Assembly: GCF_043951865.1 (NCBI RefSeq)
Contig: NZ_JBINJF010000017.1
Coordinates: 39,388 to 103,387, forward strand
Source: JAMQKA01 sp043951865
Lineage (GTDB): Bacteria; Bacteroidota; Rhodothermia; Balneolales; Balneolaceae
Length of the DNA: 64,000 nt
Reading direction: 5' to 3'
Each line of letters begins with the position of its first letter. Position 1 is the first letter of the stretch. Shown here one piece after another: positions 27,528 through 35,000 of this stretch. The notes below the pieces were generated by a model. That model did not search any database. It saw only the letters and a program-made list of their open reading frames with translations, and had not been told where the DNA came from. The position numbers were made by a program, and so were the translations under genes.

Positions 27528-27938
27528 TCAATTACTTTCGAGTCCTGCACTTACCAGGTCTTCGAATCCTCCGATGTTATACACATTTTCAAACCCGTTT
27601 TCGACCATCAACTGGGCTGCTTTTCCACTGCGGTTTCCTGAACGGCAGTAGAGATAGTACGTTTCATTTTTGTCGAGTGTGTTGAGTTGGGCTTCAAAAT
27701 CGCCGTTGAGCAGATCGTAATGCCGGTCGGCTTCGGCCAGATGCCCCGCATCGTATTCTTTCTGGGTGCGCACATCTATGACAATGCCGGGTTGTTGATC
27801 TTTTTTCTGCAGAAATTCTGTTGGGCTTATGTCCATAACTTGATTGGATTCTTGTGTTGATTCGGTGTTTGAGAACAGGGTTATCGCCATAACTACTGCA
27901 ATACCGATTAATGCTATGATCAGGATGGGCTTATTCAT
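27528..27938 (-). CDS. Membrane-anchored rhodanese-like protein
   Basis: 136 residues. An N-terminal hydrophobic segment (residues 4-22, ILIIALIGIAVVMAITLF) is probably an uncleaved anchor or signal. It is followed by one rhodanese domain (GIVIDVRTQKEYDAGHL) with the active-site loop YLYCRSGNRSGKA, whose Cys would carry the persulfide. It probably transfers sulfane sulfur on the periplasmic side. It is on the same strand as the SulP/MBL-rhodanese/YedE genes, separated by a repeat and an MFS remnant, and likely belongs to that sulfur pathway. Confidence 0.88.
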   Translation of the reverse strand: MNKPILIIALIGIAVVMAITLFSNTESTQESNQVMDISPTEFLQKKDQQPGIVIDVRTQKEYDAGHLAEADRHYDLLNGDFEAQLNTLDKNETYYLYCRSGNRSGKAAQLMVENGFENVYNIGGFEDLVSAGLESN

Positions 27939-28007
27939 GATATCTCACTTTTTATATTAACTTGTTGATGATTGAAAACTGGACGCTACAGCTAATTATG
28001 TTCTTTT

Positions 28008-28127
28008 AGAGGGCTTTGCAAAACCCTCAATTCCTCGTTCTGAGGGAGTTGTACTCCCGTTAAAAGGTCACCAAGGTCGGTAGTACAACTCCCTCCCAAC
28101 AAAATAGCAGGTTCTGCAAAGGTTCCT
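28008..28127 (+). repeat. 120-bp interspersed repeat, copy 4
   Basis: Best-preserved copy: starts AGAGGGCTTTGCAAAACCC, has two overlapping small inverted repeats (CCCTCA..TGAGGG and GGGAG..CTCCC), and ends GGTTCTGCAAAGGTTCCT. Flanks are TTT and TTA, so no exact target duplication. It directly abuts the MFS transporter remnant. Confidence 0.88.
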
Positions 28128-28129
28128 TT

Positions 28130-28345
28130 AAAATATAAAGTGTTGATAATAACGTCAGCATCTCTACAAATAAAATCGCAGCCGATAAACTGCATATCCG
28201 CAATGGCGCCCGCCAGAAGTGCACCAATAGCGTATCCCAGGTCACGCCAGATCCTGAACGCACCACCGCTTTCAAGCGTTTTGACCAGCGCCGACAGCGA
28301 AAACTGTTTCCAAATGGCTTTAAGTCCTAATTCTCGCATAAACAT
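28130..28345 (-). pseudogene. MFS transporter C-terminal remnant
   Basis: The minus strand encodes GAFRIWRDLGYAIGALLAGA then IAD, a highly typical segment of the C-terminal half of major-facilitator transporters. After a frameshift near 28195 it continues LSAAILFVEMLTLLSTLYI, the expected last membrane span. No N-terminal two thirds exist and the frame is broken, so this is a relic. Repeat copy 4 begins right at its 3' end. It lies between the SulP gene and the rhodanese gene. Confidence 0.75.
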
Positions 28346-28364
28346 GTTGAGTTATCCGCCGGTG

Positions 28365-30098
28365 CTAACTGTTGGTCTGCAGGGGTGAATATTCATAGTC
28401 GGGATGCTGGTTCTTTTCGGAGTAGAATGTGGTTACCGCATCATGCACATCGAAAAAGAAATTTTTGATGCCCATTTCCTGGATGATATCGCATGTTTTA
28501 AGCTTATCACGCACCGGCCCGATAGCACCGGCGATATACAATTCAATGCCTTTGTCTTGCAGATCTTCAATAAAATCACGGAGTACATGAATACCGGTAG
28601 AGTCGATATCGTGGATCGACGAGGCGTCCAGGATAACCAGTTCCAAATCATCCCCCCGCGCGGCAATAAGCTCATCCAGTTGATCCTGAAAATGGGTCAC
28701 GTTTGCAAAAAAGAGTGCCGAATCAAATCGATAGATAAGCACTTTCCGATCCGTTTTCGCTTTGGGGTATCGCTGTATGTTGCGGAAATTTCTGGTCTCG
28801 CCAAGTCGACCCAATTCAGTACTGTGCGGTTTTGAAGAGCTGTAGATCACGACGATCAGCGAAAGAACCACACCCACCAAAATGCCCTCTTCAATGCCAA
28901 GGGCTAGCGTGGCGACAAACGTCGTAGCCAACATCGCCAGGTCTTTTCGATCGGTTTTCCACAGGTATTTCATCTCTGCAGCATCAAACAGGCCGGCCAC
29001 TGCCACAATAATGATCGAAGCCAGTACTGCCATCGGCAGATAATAAAACAGCGGGGTCAACAACAGCACGGTGAGTCCGATGATAGCCGCACTGATTATG
29101 GAGGCCATTCCCGTTTGTGCTCCCGCCTGGTCGTTTACCGCCGTCCGTGAAAACCCGCCGGTTGTGGGATAGGACTGGAAAAAGGCGCCCCCGATATTGG
29201 CTACTCCCAAGCCGACCAGCTCCTGGTTGGGATCCACTTTGTAGCCGTGTTTATTGGCAATAGCTTTGGCCACGGCGATAGATTCCATATACCCGACCAG
29301 CGAAATGACCAAAATCGTGGGAAGCAGTTGCTGAAAGTCACCCAGGTTAAATGAGAATATCTCAAGTGATGGCAGCCCCCGGGGGATTTCACCCACAATG
29401 GCGACCCCTTGCTGGTCCAGCCCGAAACCGGCGGTAACCAGCGTTCCCAGCACAACAACAACCAGCGCCGAGGGAAAAGTGGGTTTCCACTTTCGGATCA
29501 TGATAATAAGGACAATAGCACCGATGCCGATGGCAGACGTATAGGGATCGATAATTGCGGCTTTTTCAAAAACGCCCATCAAAATCTCATGCACATAATT
29601 GGTCCGCGGCAGATCGATGCCAAGCAGGTTTTTAAACTGGCTGGCACCGATTATTAGGGCGGCGGCGGAAGTAAACCCGCTGAGTACCGGGTGTGAAAGG
29701 AAGTTGACCAAAAAGCCCATCCGAAACAGGCCCATCAGCAGCTGGAATACCCCCACCCCCATGGCGGTCATGATGGCCAGCTGGATAAACCGGTCGCTGC
29801 CCACTTCGGCAATTTCGCCCACGCCCGCCACCACCAGCAGCGATACCATCGCCACGGGGCCGACGGCAAGTTGACGCGAAGTTCCAAAAATGGCATACAA
29901 AATGAGTGGCACGATGGATGCGTATAACCCGTATATCGGGGGTAGTCCGGCCAGCACGGCATATGCCATACCCTGTGGAATCAGCATGATGCCTACGGTG
30001 ATCCCGGCGTTCAGGTCTCCCTTAAAGTGACCGGAGGAATAGTTCTTTATCCAGTCGATCATCGGTATAAAACGAGATAGCTTGGATGAATTTTTCAT
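28365..30098 (-). CDS. SulP-family anion transporter with STAS domain
   Basis: 577 residues. About 12-14 membrane spans (residues ~20-425) carry SulP signatures near the start (GDLNAGITVGIMLIPQGMAY, GLYASIVPLILYAIFG). A cytosolic STAS domain follows (about 445-560; ELVILDASSIHDIDSTGIHV). SulP proteins move sulfate, bicarbonate or other anions, often with H+ or Na+. Association with persulfide-oxidising genes suggests sulfate or sulfite traffic, but bicarbonate cannot be excluded. It is preceded on its strand by the MBL-rhodanese gene, 119 bp away. Confidence 0.92.
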   Translation of the reverse strand: MKNSSKLSRFIPMIDWIKNYSSGHFKGDLNAGITVGIMLIPQGMAYAVLAGLPPIYGLYASIVPLILYAIFGTSRQLAVGPVAMVSLLVVAGVGEIAEVGSDRFIQLAIMTAMGVGVFQLLMGLFRMGFLVNFLSHPVLSGFTSAAALIIGASQFKNLLGIDLPRTNYVHEILMGVFEKAAIIDPYTSAIGIGAIVLIIMIRKWKPTFPSALVVVVLGTLVTAGFGLDQQGVAIVGEIPRGLPSLEIFSFNLGDFQQLLPTILVISLVGYMESIAVAKAIANKHGYKVDPNQELVGLGVANIGGAFFQSYPTTGGFSRTAVNDQAGAQTGMASIISAAIIGLTVLLLTPLFYYLPMAVLASIIIVAVAGLFDAAEMKYLWKTDRKDLAMLATTFVATLALGIEEGILVGVVLSLIVVIYSSSKPHSTELGRLGETRNFRNIQRYPKAKTDRKVLIYRFDSALFFANVTHFQDQLDELIAARGDDLELVILDASSIHDIDSTGIHVLRDFIEDLQDKGIELYIAGAIGPVRDKLKTCDIIQEMGIKNFFFDVHDAVTTFYSEKNQHPDYEYSPLQTNS

Positions 30099-30217
30099 AA
30101 TTCTGTAGTTAATTTGGCAAACGCGCGAGTACAGCTGCCGGCTAATTTCTCCCGCGTAAACATATAATAGTCAACAAAACCACCGGGCGGGTCAGCACCC
30201 GACGGCTGAGGTGACAC

Positions 30218-31633
30218 TTACACTGTTTTTACTTTTTGCTTGTAGGTGTCAAAGTTATCGTCAATCAATACCACATCGTGACCGTGTTTAGCCAGGAATG
30301 CCGAAGCCACGGACGAACGACCGCCCGACTGGCAATGCACGAGCAGCGTCTTGTCGCTGGGAATTTCGGACCTGGTTTCCATCAACCGGGTGTGGGCAAA
30401 GTTCAACGCTCCCTCCACATGACGTTCCTCAAATTCTGAAGCCTTTCGTACGTCCAGCACCTTGAACTGCGGGTCGTCTTTCTTTTCTTCGACCGTCTCA
30501 AAAGTTCCCACTTCCAGCTTGTTGAGTTCGCCGCCCTGGTTGGCGTACATCTGCAGGTCAGCCGGAGTTACGTACCCTTCTAAATTGTCGAGGCCGATGC
30601 GGATCAGGTCAATTACCGCTTCCCGCACGTTATGCTCTTCAACTACCAGGTAGATGGTCTCCTCTTCGGTAATATAGGAGCCCGCGGCCGTATTGAACTG
30701 CTTGTTAAGCGTGGAAAGCAGGGAACCCGGCAAGTGCCCGTCTGCAAACGCCTCCTTAGATCTCGTATCAAGCAAAGTACTGCTGCCCTCTGCCACGATA
30801 TGTTTTAGTTGACCAAGTGTAAGTCGATCCGGCTGGGGAATTCCATCAAGCAATTTGGGTCCCATTTTGTTATCGCGCTTCATGCGGGCAAAATACATCG
30901 GGGGCTCGGGCTGCCCTTCGAGGATAAACTCCACGAAGTTGTCCTCAGATGTGGCCGACTTCAGCGAATTGTTGTACCGCAATTCATAGCCGACCGTACT
31001 TTCCGGGATAGCCCCCAGCGCTTTCCCGCAGGCACTTCCCGCGCCGTGCCCCGGCCAAATCTGCAGGTATTCCGGAACCTCCTTAAATGACTCCACAGAC
31101 TTGAATAACGTCCGTGCCGAGGGCTCCATCACGTCTTTTTGTCCGGCTGCCGACTCCAGCAGGTCGGGACGCCCCACATCCCCGACAAACACAAAGTCGC
31201 CGGTGGCGATACCCATCGGTTCATCCGCTGCGGCCCCGTCGGTGATAAAATAGCTGAGGTGCTCAGGCGTGTGTCCCGGCGTATGCCATGCCCTGAAGGT
31301 GATATTCCCGATATTGAATGTATCGCCGTTGTTAAGCAGCTCATAGTCATAATTACTGCCTGTAAGCCACTCATACTTCCAGTCTTTGTCGCCCTCGTCG
31401 GATGCGTAAACCTTGACGCCGCGCTCGGCGAACTCCCGCAGGCCGGAAATATAGTCCGCGTGGATATGGGTATCGGCTGCCGCTACAATGGTCAGGTTTT
31501 CCTTTGCCGCTGCATTGATATACTGGTCAATGTCTCGCATCGGATCTATCACCACGGCTGTGCCGTTGGCCTGGCAACCGATGAGGTAGGCATACTGTGC
31601 TAACTTGTCGTCGAAGAATTGTTTGAAGTACAT
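30218..31633 (-). CDS. MBL-fold/rhodanese fusion, persulfide dioxygenase-like
   Basis: 471 residues. The N-terminal MBL domain (1-~250) has the metal motif THIHADYISG and later WHTPGHTPEHL, IATGDFVFVGDVGRPDL and WPGHGAGSACGK, as in ETHE1-type persulfide dioxygenases. Two rhodanese domains follow. The first (about 265-350) lacks the catalytic Cys (YLVVEEHNVREAV). The second (about 370-471) has it (LLVHCQSGGRSSVA). Such fusions oxidise persulfide to sulfite and pass on sulfane sulfur. The second rhodanese is probably the active one. It is in an operon with two YeeE/YedE genes upstream (33-bp gap). Confidence 0.92.
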   Translation of the reverse strand: MYFKQFFDDKLAQYAYLIGCQANGTAVVIDPMRDIDQYINAAAKENLTIVAAADTHIHADYISGLREFAERGVKVYASDEGDKDWKYEWLTGSNYDYELLNNGDTFNIGNITFRAWHTPGHTPEHLSYFITDGAAADEPMGIATGDFVFVGDVGRPDLLESAAGQKDVMEPSARTLFKSVESFKEVPEYLQIWPGHGAGSACGKALGAIPESTVGYELRYNNSLKSATSEDNFVEFILEGQPEPPMYFARMKRDNKMGPKLLDGIPQPDRLTLGQLKHIVAEGSSTLLDTRSKEAFADGHLPGSLLSTLNKQFNTAAGSYITEEETIYLVVEEHNVREAVIDLIRIGLDNLEGYVTPADLQMYANQGGELNKLEVGTFETVEEKKDDPQFKVLDVRKASEFEERHVEGALNFAHTRLMETRSEIPSDKTLLVHCQSGGRSSVASAFLAKHGHDVVLIDDNFDTYKQKVKTV

Positions 31634-31666
31634 AATTTTGCTCTTTTAGGTTATTGGATACTCTTG

Positions 31667-32092
31667 TTAATGGGGAAGTTTGGGGCGCAGCACGCCATAC
31701 ACATACGTTCCAAGCACTGCGGCCACTATAGGCACAATCATAATTGTAAGACCACTGCCGAGCAGGGCAAACATCGGTCCCGGGCAGGCTCCAAGCAGGG
31801 CCCAGCCCAGCCCAAAGATGCTGCCACCCACCAAATAGCGCGTTACCTGCGAGGAATCTTTGGGGGGGATCGAAATAGGATTACCGTTCGCATCCTTCAT
31901 GTTGTATCGTTTGATAAGCTGTACGGAGATGATGCCGACTACTACAGCAAGGCCGATGATTCCGTACATGTGTATGGAATCGAACCGGAACATTTCCTGG
32001 ATCCGAAACCACGATACGACTTCGGATTTAACCAACGCAAAGCCAAAGCCGATTCCGATTGCTAGATACTTCAGATATTCTGTGAATTTCAT
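31667..32092 (-). CDS. YeeE/YedE-type sulfur transport protein, short (DUF6691) half
   Basis: 141 residues with about four membrane spans. It has the conserved GWALLGACPGPMFALLGSG, with the Cys believed to relay thiosulfate or sulfane sulfur in YeeE-type channels. It follows the 186-residue partner by 21 bp and precedes the MBL-rhodanese gene. The two half-length proteins together correspond to a full YeeE-type transporter. Confidence 0.92.
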   Translation of the reverse strand: MKFTEYLKYLAIGIGFGFALVKSEVVSWFRIQEMFRFDSIHMYGIIGLAVVVGIISVQLIKRYNMKDANGNPISIPPKDSSQVTRYLVGGSIFGLGWALLGACPGPMFALLGSGLTIMIVPIVAAVLGTYVYGVLRPKLPH

Positions 32093-32113
32093 GATGCTGG
32101 TAGTTTTTTATCG

Positions 32114-32674
32114 TTATAAAATCAGTGGATAGATGAGGTATGTCATCAGAAGTCCGCCTATAAAGAAACCTATGACGGCCAACAGCGAAGCCAGCTGCAG
32201 ATCCGACAACCCGGAAATTGCATGGCCGGAGGTGCATCCCCCGGCGTATCGGGCGCCAAAACCGACCAGAAAACCACCCAGTGCCAATACCGTTACCCCC
32301 GTTGCTGAACCCAGAGAGCTCCATGAAAACAGGTCGTCGGGAACGAGCCCGTTAAAGTCCTGTATTCCCAGTGCCTGCAGCTCTGCTACGGTTGAAGAGG
32401 CAAGTTCTATAGGTTCGGGATTGGCAAAGACATAGCCCCCCAGGAAACCACCGATAACAGACCCCAACAGGAAGGTCAGGTTCCACTTGCCGGCGGATTT
32501 CCAGTCATAATTGAAAAACTCCACATTACCAAAATTGCAAGCCGCGCAGGTGTGACGCAGATTGGCGGAAACTCCAAACATCTTCCCGCCCATCAGCAAT
32601 AAAATGGGAACTGTTAAGCCGATAATAGGTCCGGCCACATACCACGGCCACGGCTCATATAATAGATCAATCAT
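32114..32674 (-). CDS. YeeE/YedE-type sulfur transport protein, long half
   Basis: 186 residues with about five membrane spans. Cysteines occur in LRHTCAACNFGNVEFF and in the conserved GARYAGGCTSGHAISGLS, the family signature. I start at ATG 32674; a GTG at 32683 is three codons upstream. It is the first gene of the sulfur operon. A 16-bp palindrome lies 95 bp upstream, so it is likely under the control of the divergent GntR-family regulator. Confidence 0.92.
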   Translation of the reverse strand: MIDLLYEPWPWYVAGPIIGLTVPILLLMGGKMFGVSANLRHTCAACNFGNVEFFNYDWKSAGKWNLTFLLGSVIGGFLGGYVFANPEPIELASSTVAELQALGIQDFNGLVPDDLFSWSSLGSATGVTVLALGGFLVGFGARYAGGCTSGHAISGLSDLQLASLLAVIGFFIGGLLMTYLIYPLIL

Positions 32675-32768
32675 AGTTGACACGCTTTTTTAAGTTTATA
32701 GGCCTTTAGCTGCCGGCCTGTCCTTAGTTTCTGTCAAGAATATAGATGATTCTGCCAAACATATCAAT

Positions 32769-32784
32769 ACTTGTAATAACAAGT
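32769..32784. promoter_or_regulatory. Candidate GntR-family operator 1
   Basis: ACTTGTAATAACAAGT: perfect 6-bp arms around AATA. The centre GTAATAAC is close to the GTnTAnAC pattern of HutC-type regulators. It lies in front of the YeeE/YedE-first sulfur operon. Confidence 0.6.
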
Positions 32785-32900
32785 TGTAATTTAATTATTT
32801 ATCCACCTCATAGGAATTCTCTATCGGTTCAACCTTTAAATAGGGTTTGCCCGGGTTCCACATAAGCGTTTTCAGATACATTCCTGTAACCTTATGACCG

Positions 32901-32914
32901 GTGTATAGTTACAC
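32901..32914. promoter_or_regulatory. Palindrome next to a TATAAT-like box
   Basis: GTGTATAGTTACAC has perfect 5-bp arms (GTGTA/TACAC) and is followed 4 bp later by TATAAT (32919-32924). It could be a further regulator site or promoter element of the gntR-family gene. No good -35 partner is seen. Confidence 0.35.
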
Positions 32915-32970
32915 TATTTATAATGGCAAGATAATCATACTTTTCACACCCTGAATGTACTATTAGTACT

Positions 32971-32986
32971 ACATGTAATAACAAGT
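32971..32986. promoter_or_regulatory. Candidate GntR-family operator 2
   Basis: ACATGTAATAACAAGT differs from operator 1 at a single base. It is 62 bp upstream of the gntR-family start and is directly preceded by another palindrome (GTACTATTAGTAC, 32957-32969). Its position suits autoregulation. Confidence 0.6.
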
Positions 32987-33048
32987 CTTGATATATTCTG
33001 TAAATCGATGTATTATCATATAAACGTAATTTTATTTCTCACCACCCA

Positions 33049-33846
33049 ATGATGCTTAAAGAAGGTATTCCGCGCCATAAACAGATCACCGAATGGCTTC
33101 GAACACAGATAGAAAAGGGCTATTACCAGGCCGATGAAAAATTGCCGTCGGAAAATGAGCTTTGCCAGAAGTTTGATGTCAGTCGTGTTACCGTGCGAAA
33201 AGCCCTGCAGACACTCGAAAACGAAGGCCAGATTTATCGGTCCCAGGGCCTGGGGTCTTTTGTCTGTGACGACCGCCCGCGCCAGTCGTTTATCCAGCTT
33301 ACCGACTTTGAGGAGGATATGCATCGCGCGGGATTGAAGCCCTCCTCAGAAGTCCTTCAGTTTAAGCCAGTACCCGCCACAGACCGTATTGCCGGTATTC
33401 TAAAAATCGATCCCGACAGCACCGTTGTTCGGCTGGATCGGCTTCGGCTCGGCGACGGGCAACCGATCGCTTTTGACATTACGTGGCTGCCCATGTTCTA
33501 CGGTCAGCTTGTGGAAGGCTACGACCTGCAGGGCAAAACCATTTACGATATCCTCGAAAATGATTTTGATATCCCGGTGGAGAAGGGCTATTTCCGAATG
33601 GAAGCGGAAAATGCATCCGAGGAGATTGCCGAACATCTCAATGTGAATACCGGGGCCGCCCTGCTGCTGATCGACCGCCTCTCGCTGACGGTTGGGGACA
33701 AGCCTATTTATTATCAAAAACGGTATTACCGGAGCGACCGCATCGTATATGAACTGACGGCCGAACGGGAACCAGACATGGATACATCAACCAGCCGCAT
33801 GCCGCTTAGAGAGTTTTTACCGGTGTTCAACAAAGCCGAGAATTAA
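33049..33846 (+). CDS. GntR-family regulator, HutC/UTRA type
   Basis: 265 residues. The N-terminal winged helix-turn-helix (about 5-70; LPSENELCQKFDVSRVTVRK, then ALQTLENEGQIYRSQGLG) is followed by a UTRA ligand-binding domain (about 90-250; VVRLDRLRLGDGQPIAFDIT, ALLLIDRLSLTVGDKPIYY). UTRA proteins bind small metabolites such as amino-sugar phosphates, urocanate or fatty acids. The gene is divergent from the sulfur operon across 365 bp containing two near-identical palindromes. No sugar or histidine genes lie next to it. Confidence 0.92.
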   Translation: MMLKEGIPRHKQITEWLRTQIEKGYYQADEKLPSENELCQKFDVSRVTVRKALQTLENEGQIYRSQGLGSFVCDDRPRQSFIQLTDFEEDMHRAGLKPSSEVLQFKPVPATDRIAGILKIDPDSTVVRLDRLRLGDGQPIAFDITWLPMFYGQLVEGYDLQGKTIYDILENDFDIPVEKGYFRMEAENASEEIAEHLNVNTGAALLLIDRLSLTVGDKPIYYQKRYYRSDRIVYELTAEREPDMDTSTSRMPLREFLPVFNKAEN

Positions 33847-34127
33847 AAATGAGGAGATATTGTTTTATCACGCCTATCTTATCCGGCTGCTGTACTCTTC
33901 GGGAGCCTTCCAAGACCACAATCTTTCCCCCGCGTTATCAACAAGCAACAGTGGAATAGTTTCTCGTGAGCACAAAAAATCAGTTTTGTCCGTCTCCCGA
34001 CAGACTCCTAACATTAGTTTGACAACCGCGTAAAGTTCACGGGCAGCTCTCTTCGTCTCCGTGGGTACGCGCAAAAGATGCCATGTCCCATCTTCCGGGA
34101 TATTCACTTTAGTTTAGGATTATATAA

Positions 34128-34694
34128 TCAGATCCGCAGGCAGCCGCGGAAACCCCTGGCTGCATAATAGGATTGTGCACCGTTATGATATATAAAGACA
34201 TGTCCATAGCGAAAATCACCGAAAATAGCCCCGCCCTGTTTCCTGATATCAGCAGGTGTTTTCAACCAGCTTGAGGTTTTGGCATCAAATTTTCCAAGCT
34301 GCTGAAGCTGTCGATACTGTTCTTCTGTTAAAAGTTCAATGCCCATCGCTGCTGCCATATCAACCGCATTGTTATCTGGTTTGTGCTTTTTCCTGGACTC
34401 CAGCCCATCGCGGTCGTAACAGACACTTCGGCGACCTTTGGGACTTTCGGCCGAGCAGTCATAAAAGATGTATTCTCCCGTCTTTTTGTCCTGATCCACC
34501 ACATCCGGCTCACCTCCTGTCCTTTCCATCTCATTGAGCGACCACAACTTTTCAGGATACTCCTCCAGCTTTACCTTCAGCTCATCCCATTCAATATTAT
34601 CGTGGCGGTCCATATGCTTCTCAAACCGGGATTTTAGCGTTCCGAGGAGTGATTCGCGCTTTTCCCGGGACATTATTTTATTTTTGCTGCTCAT
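34128..34694 (-). CDS. DUF4256 domain-containing protein
   Basis: 188 residues matching DUF4256, a family of unknown function spread through many phyla. Signatures: a KLWSLNEMERTGGEPDVV-type segment, EYIFYDCSAESPKGRRSVCY, MGIELLTEEQYRQLQ and RYGHVFIYHNGAQSYYAARG. It is cytosolic, without signal or membrane span, and almost all of its length is family-conserved. A single gene; its neighbours give no functional hint. A 77-codon frame just downstream (33874-34107) does not look like a protein. Confidence 0.9.
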   Translation of the reverse strand: MSSKNKIMSREKRESLLGTLKSRFEKHMDRHDNIEWDELKVKLEEYPEKLWSLNEMERTGGEPDVVDQDKKTGEYIFYDCSAESPKGRRSVCYDRDGLESRKKHKPDNNAVDMAAAMGIELLTEEQYRQLQQLGKFDAKTSSWLKTPADIRKQGGAIFGDFRYGHVFIYHNGAQSYYAARGFRGCLRI

Positions 34695-35000
34695 ATCGTC
34701 TCCACGTTTATATCGGCGTTAATATAAAACAACCGCTATGTTGATTGCCTGTAAACCTTGGTTCGACTGAGTATGGGCGACCTGTCCTTTGGCAAGACAT
34801 CAATACTAGACTAGCGTCACATCAAACCCTGGATTTCGGACTCTTCCTGACCGAACACGGATAAGTATCGATCATGCCGATCTACACAGGCAGCCTGAAA
34901 AGAAAGATGCTGTAAGAACTGCGTTGCCCTGCAGCATCAGTGTTATGTGCGTTCCAGTAAACCTAAATGTCCATGGTTGAGATGGTACTAAAAATATGTA
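34695..35000. other. Intergenic region
   Basis: 306 bp between the DUF4256 start and the stop of the large barrel protein. I see no gene, RNA structure, repeat or terminator of note in it. Confidence 0.4.

Noticed and set aside
33874..34107. 77-codon minus-strand frame between the GntR-family and DUF4256 genes
   Set aside because: No recognisable domain, signal or conserved motif, and its composition is not protein-like; treated as non-coding.
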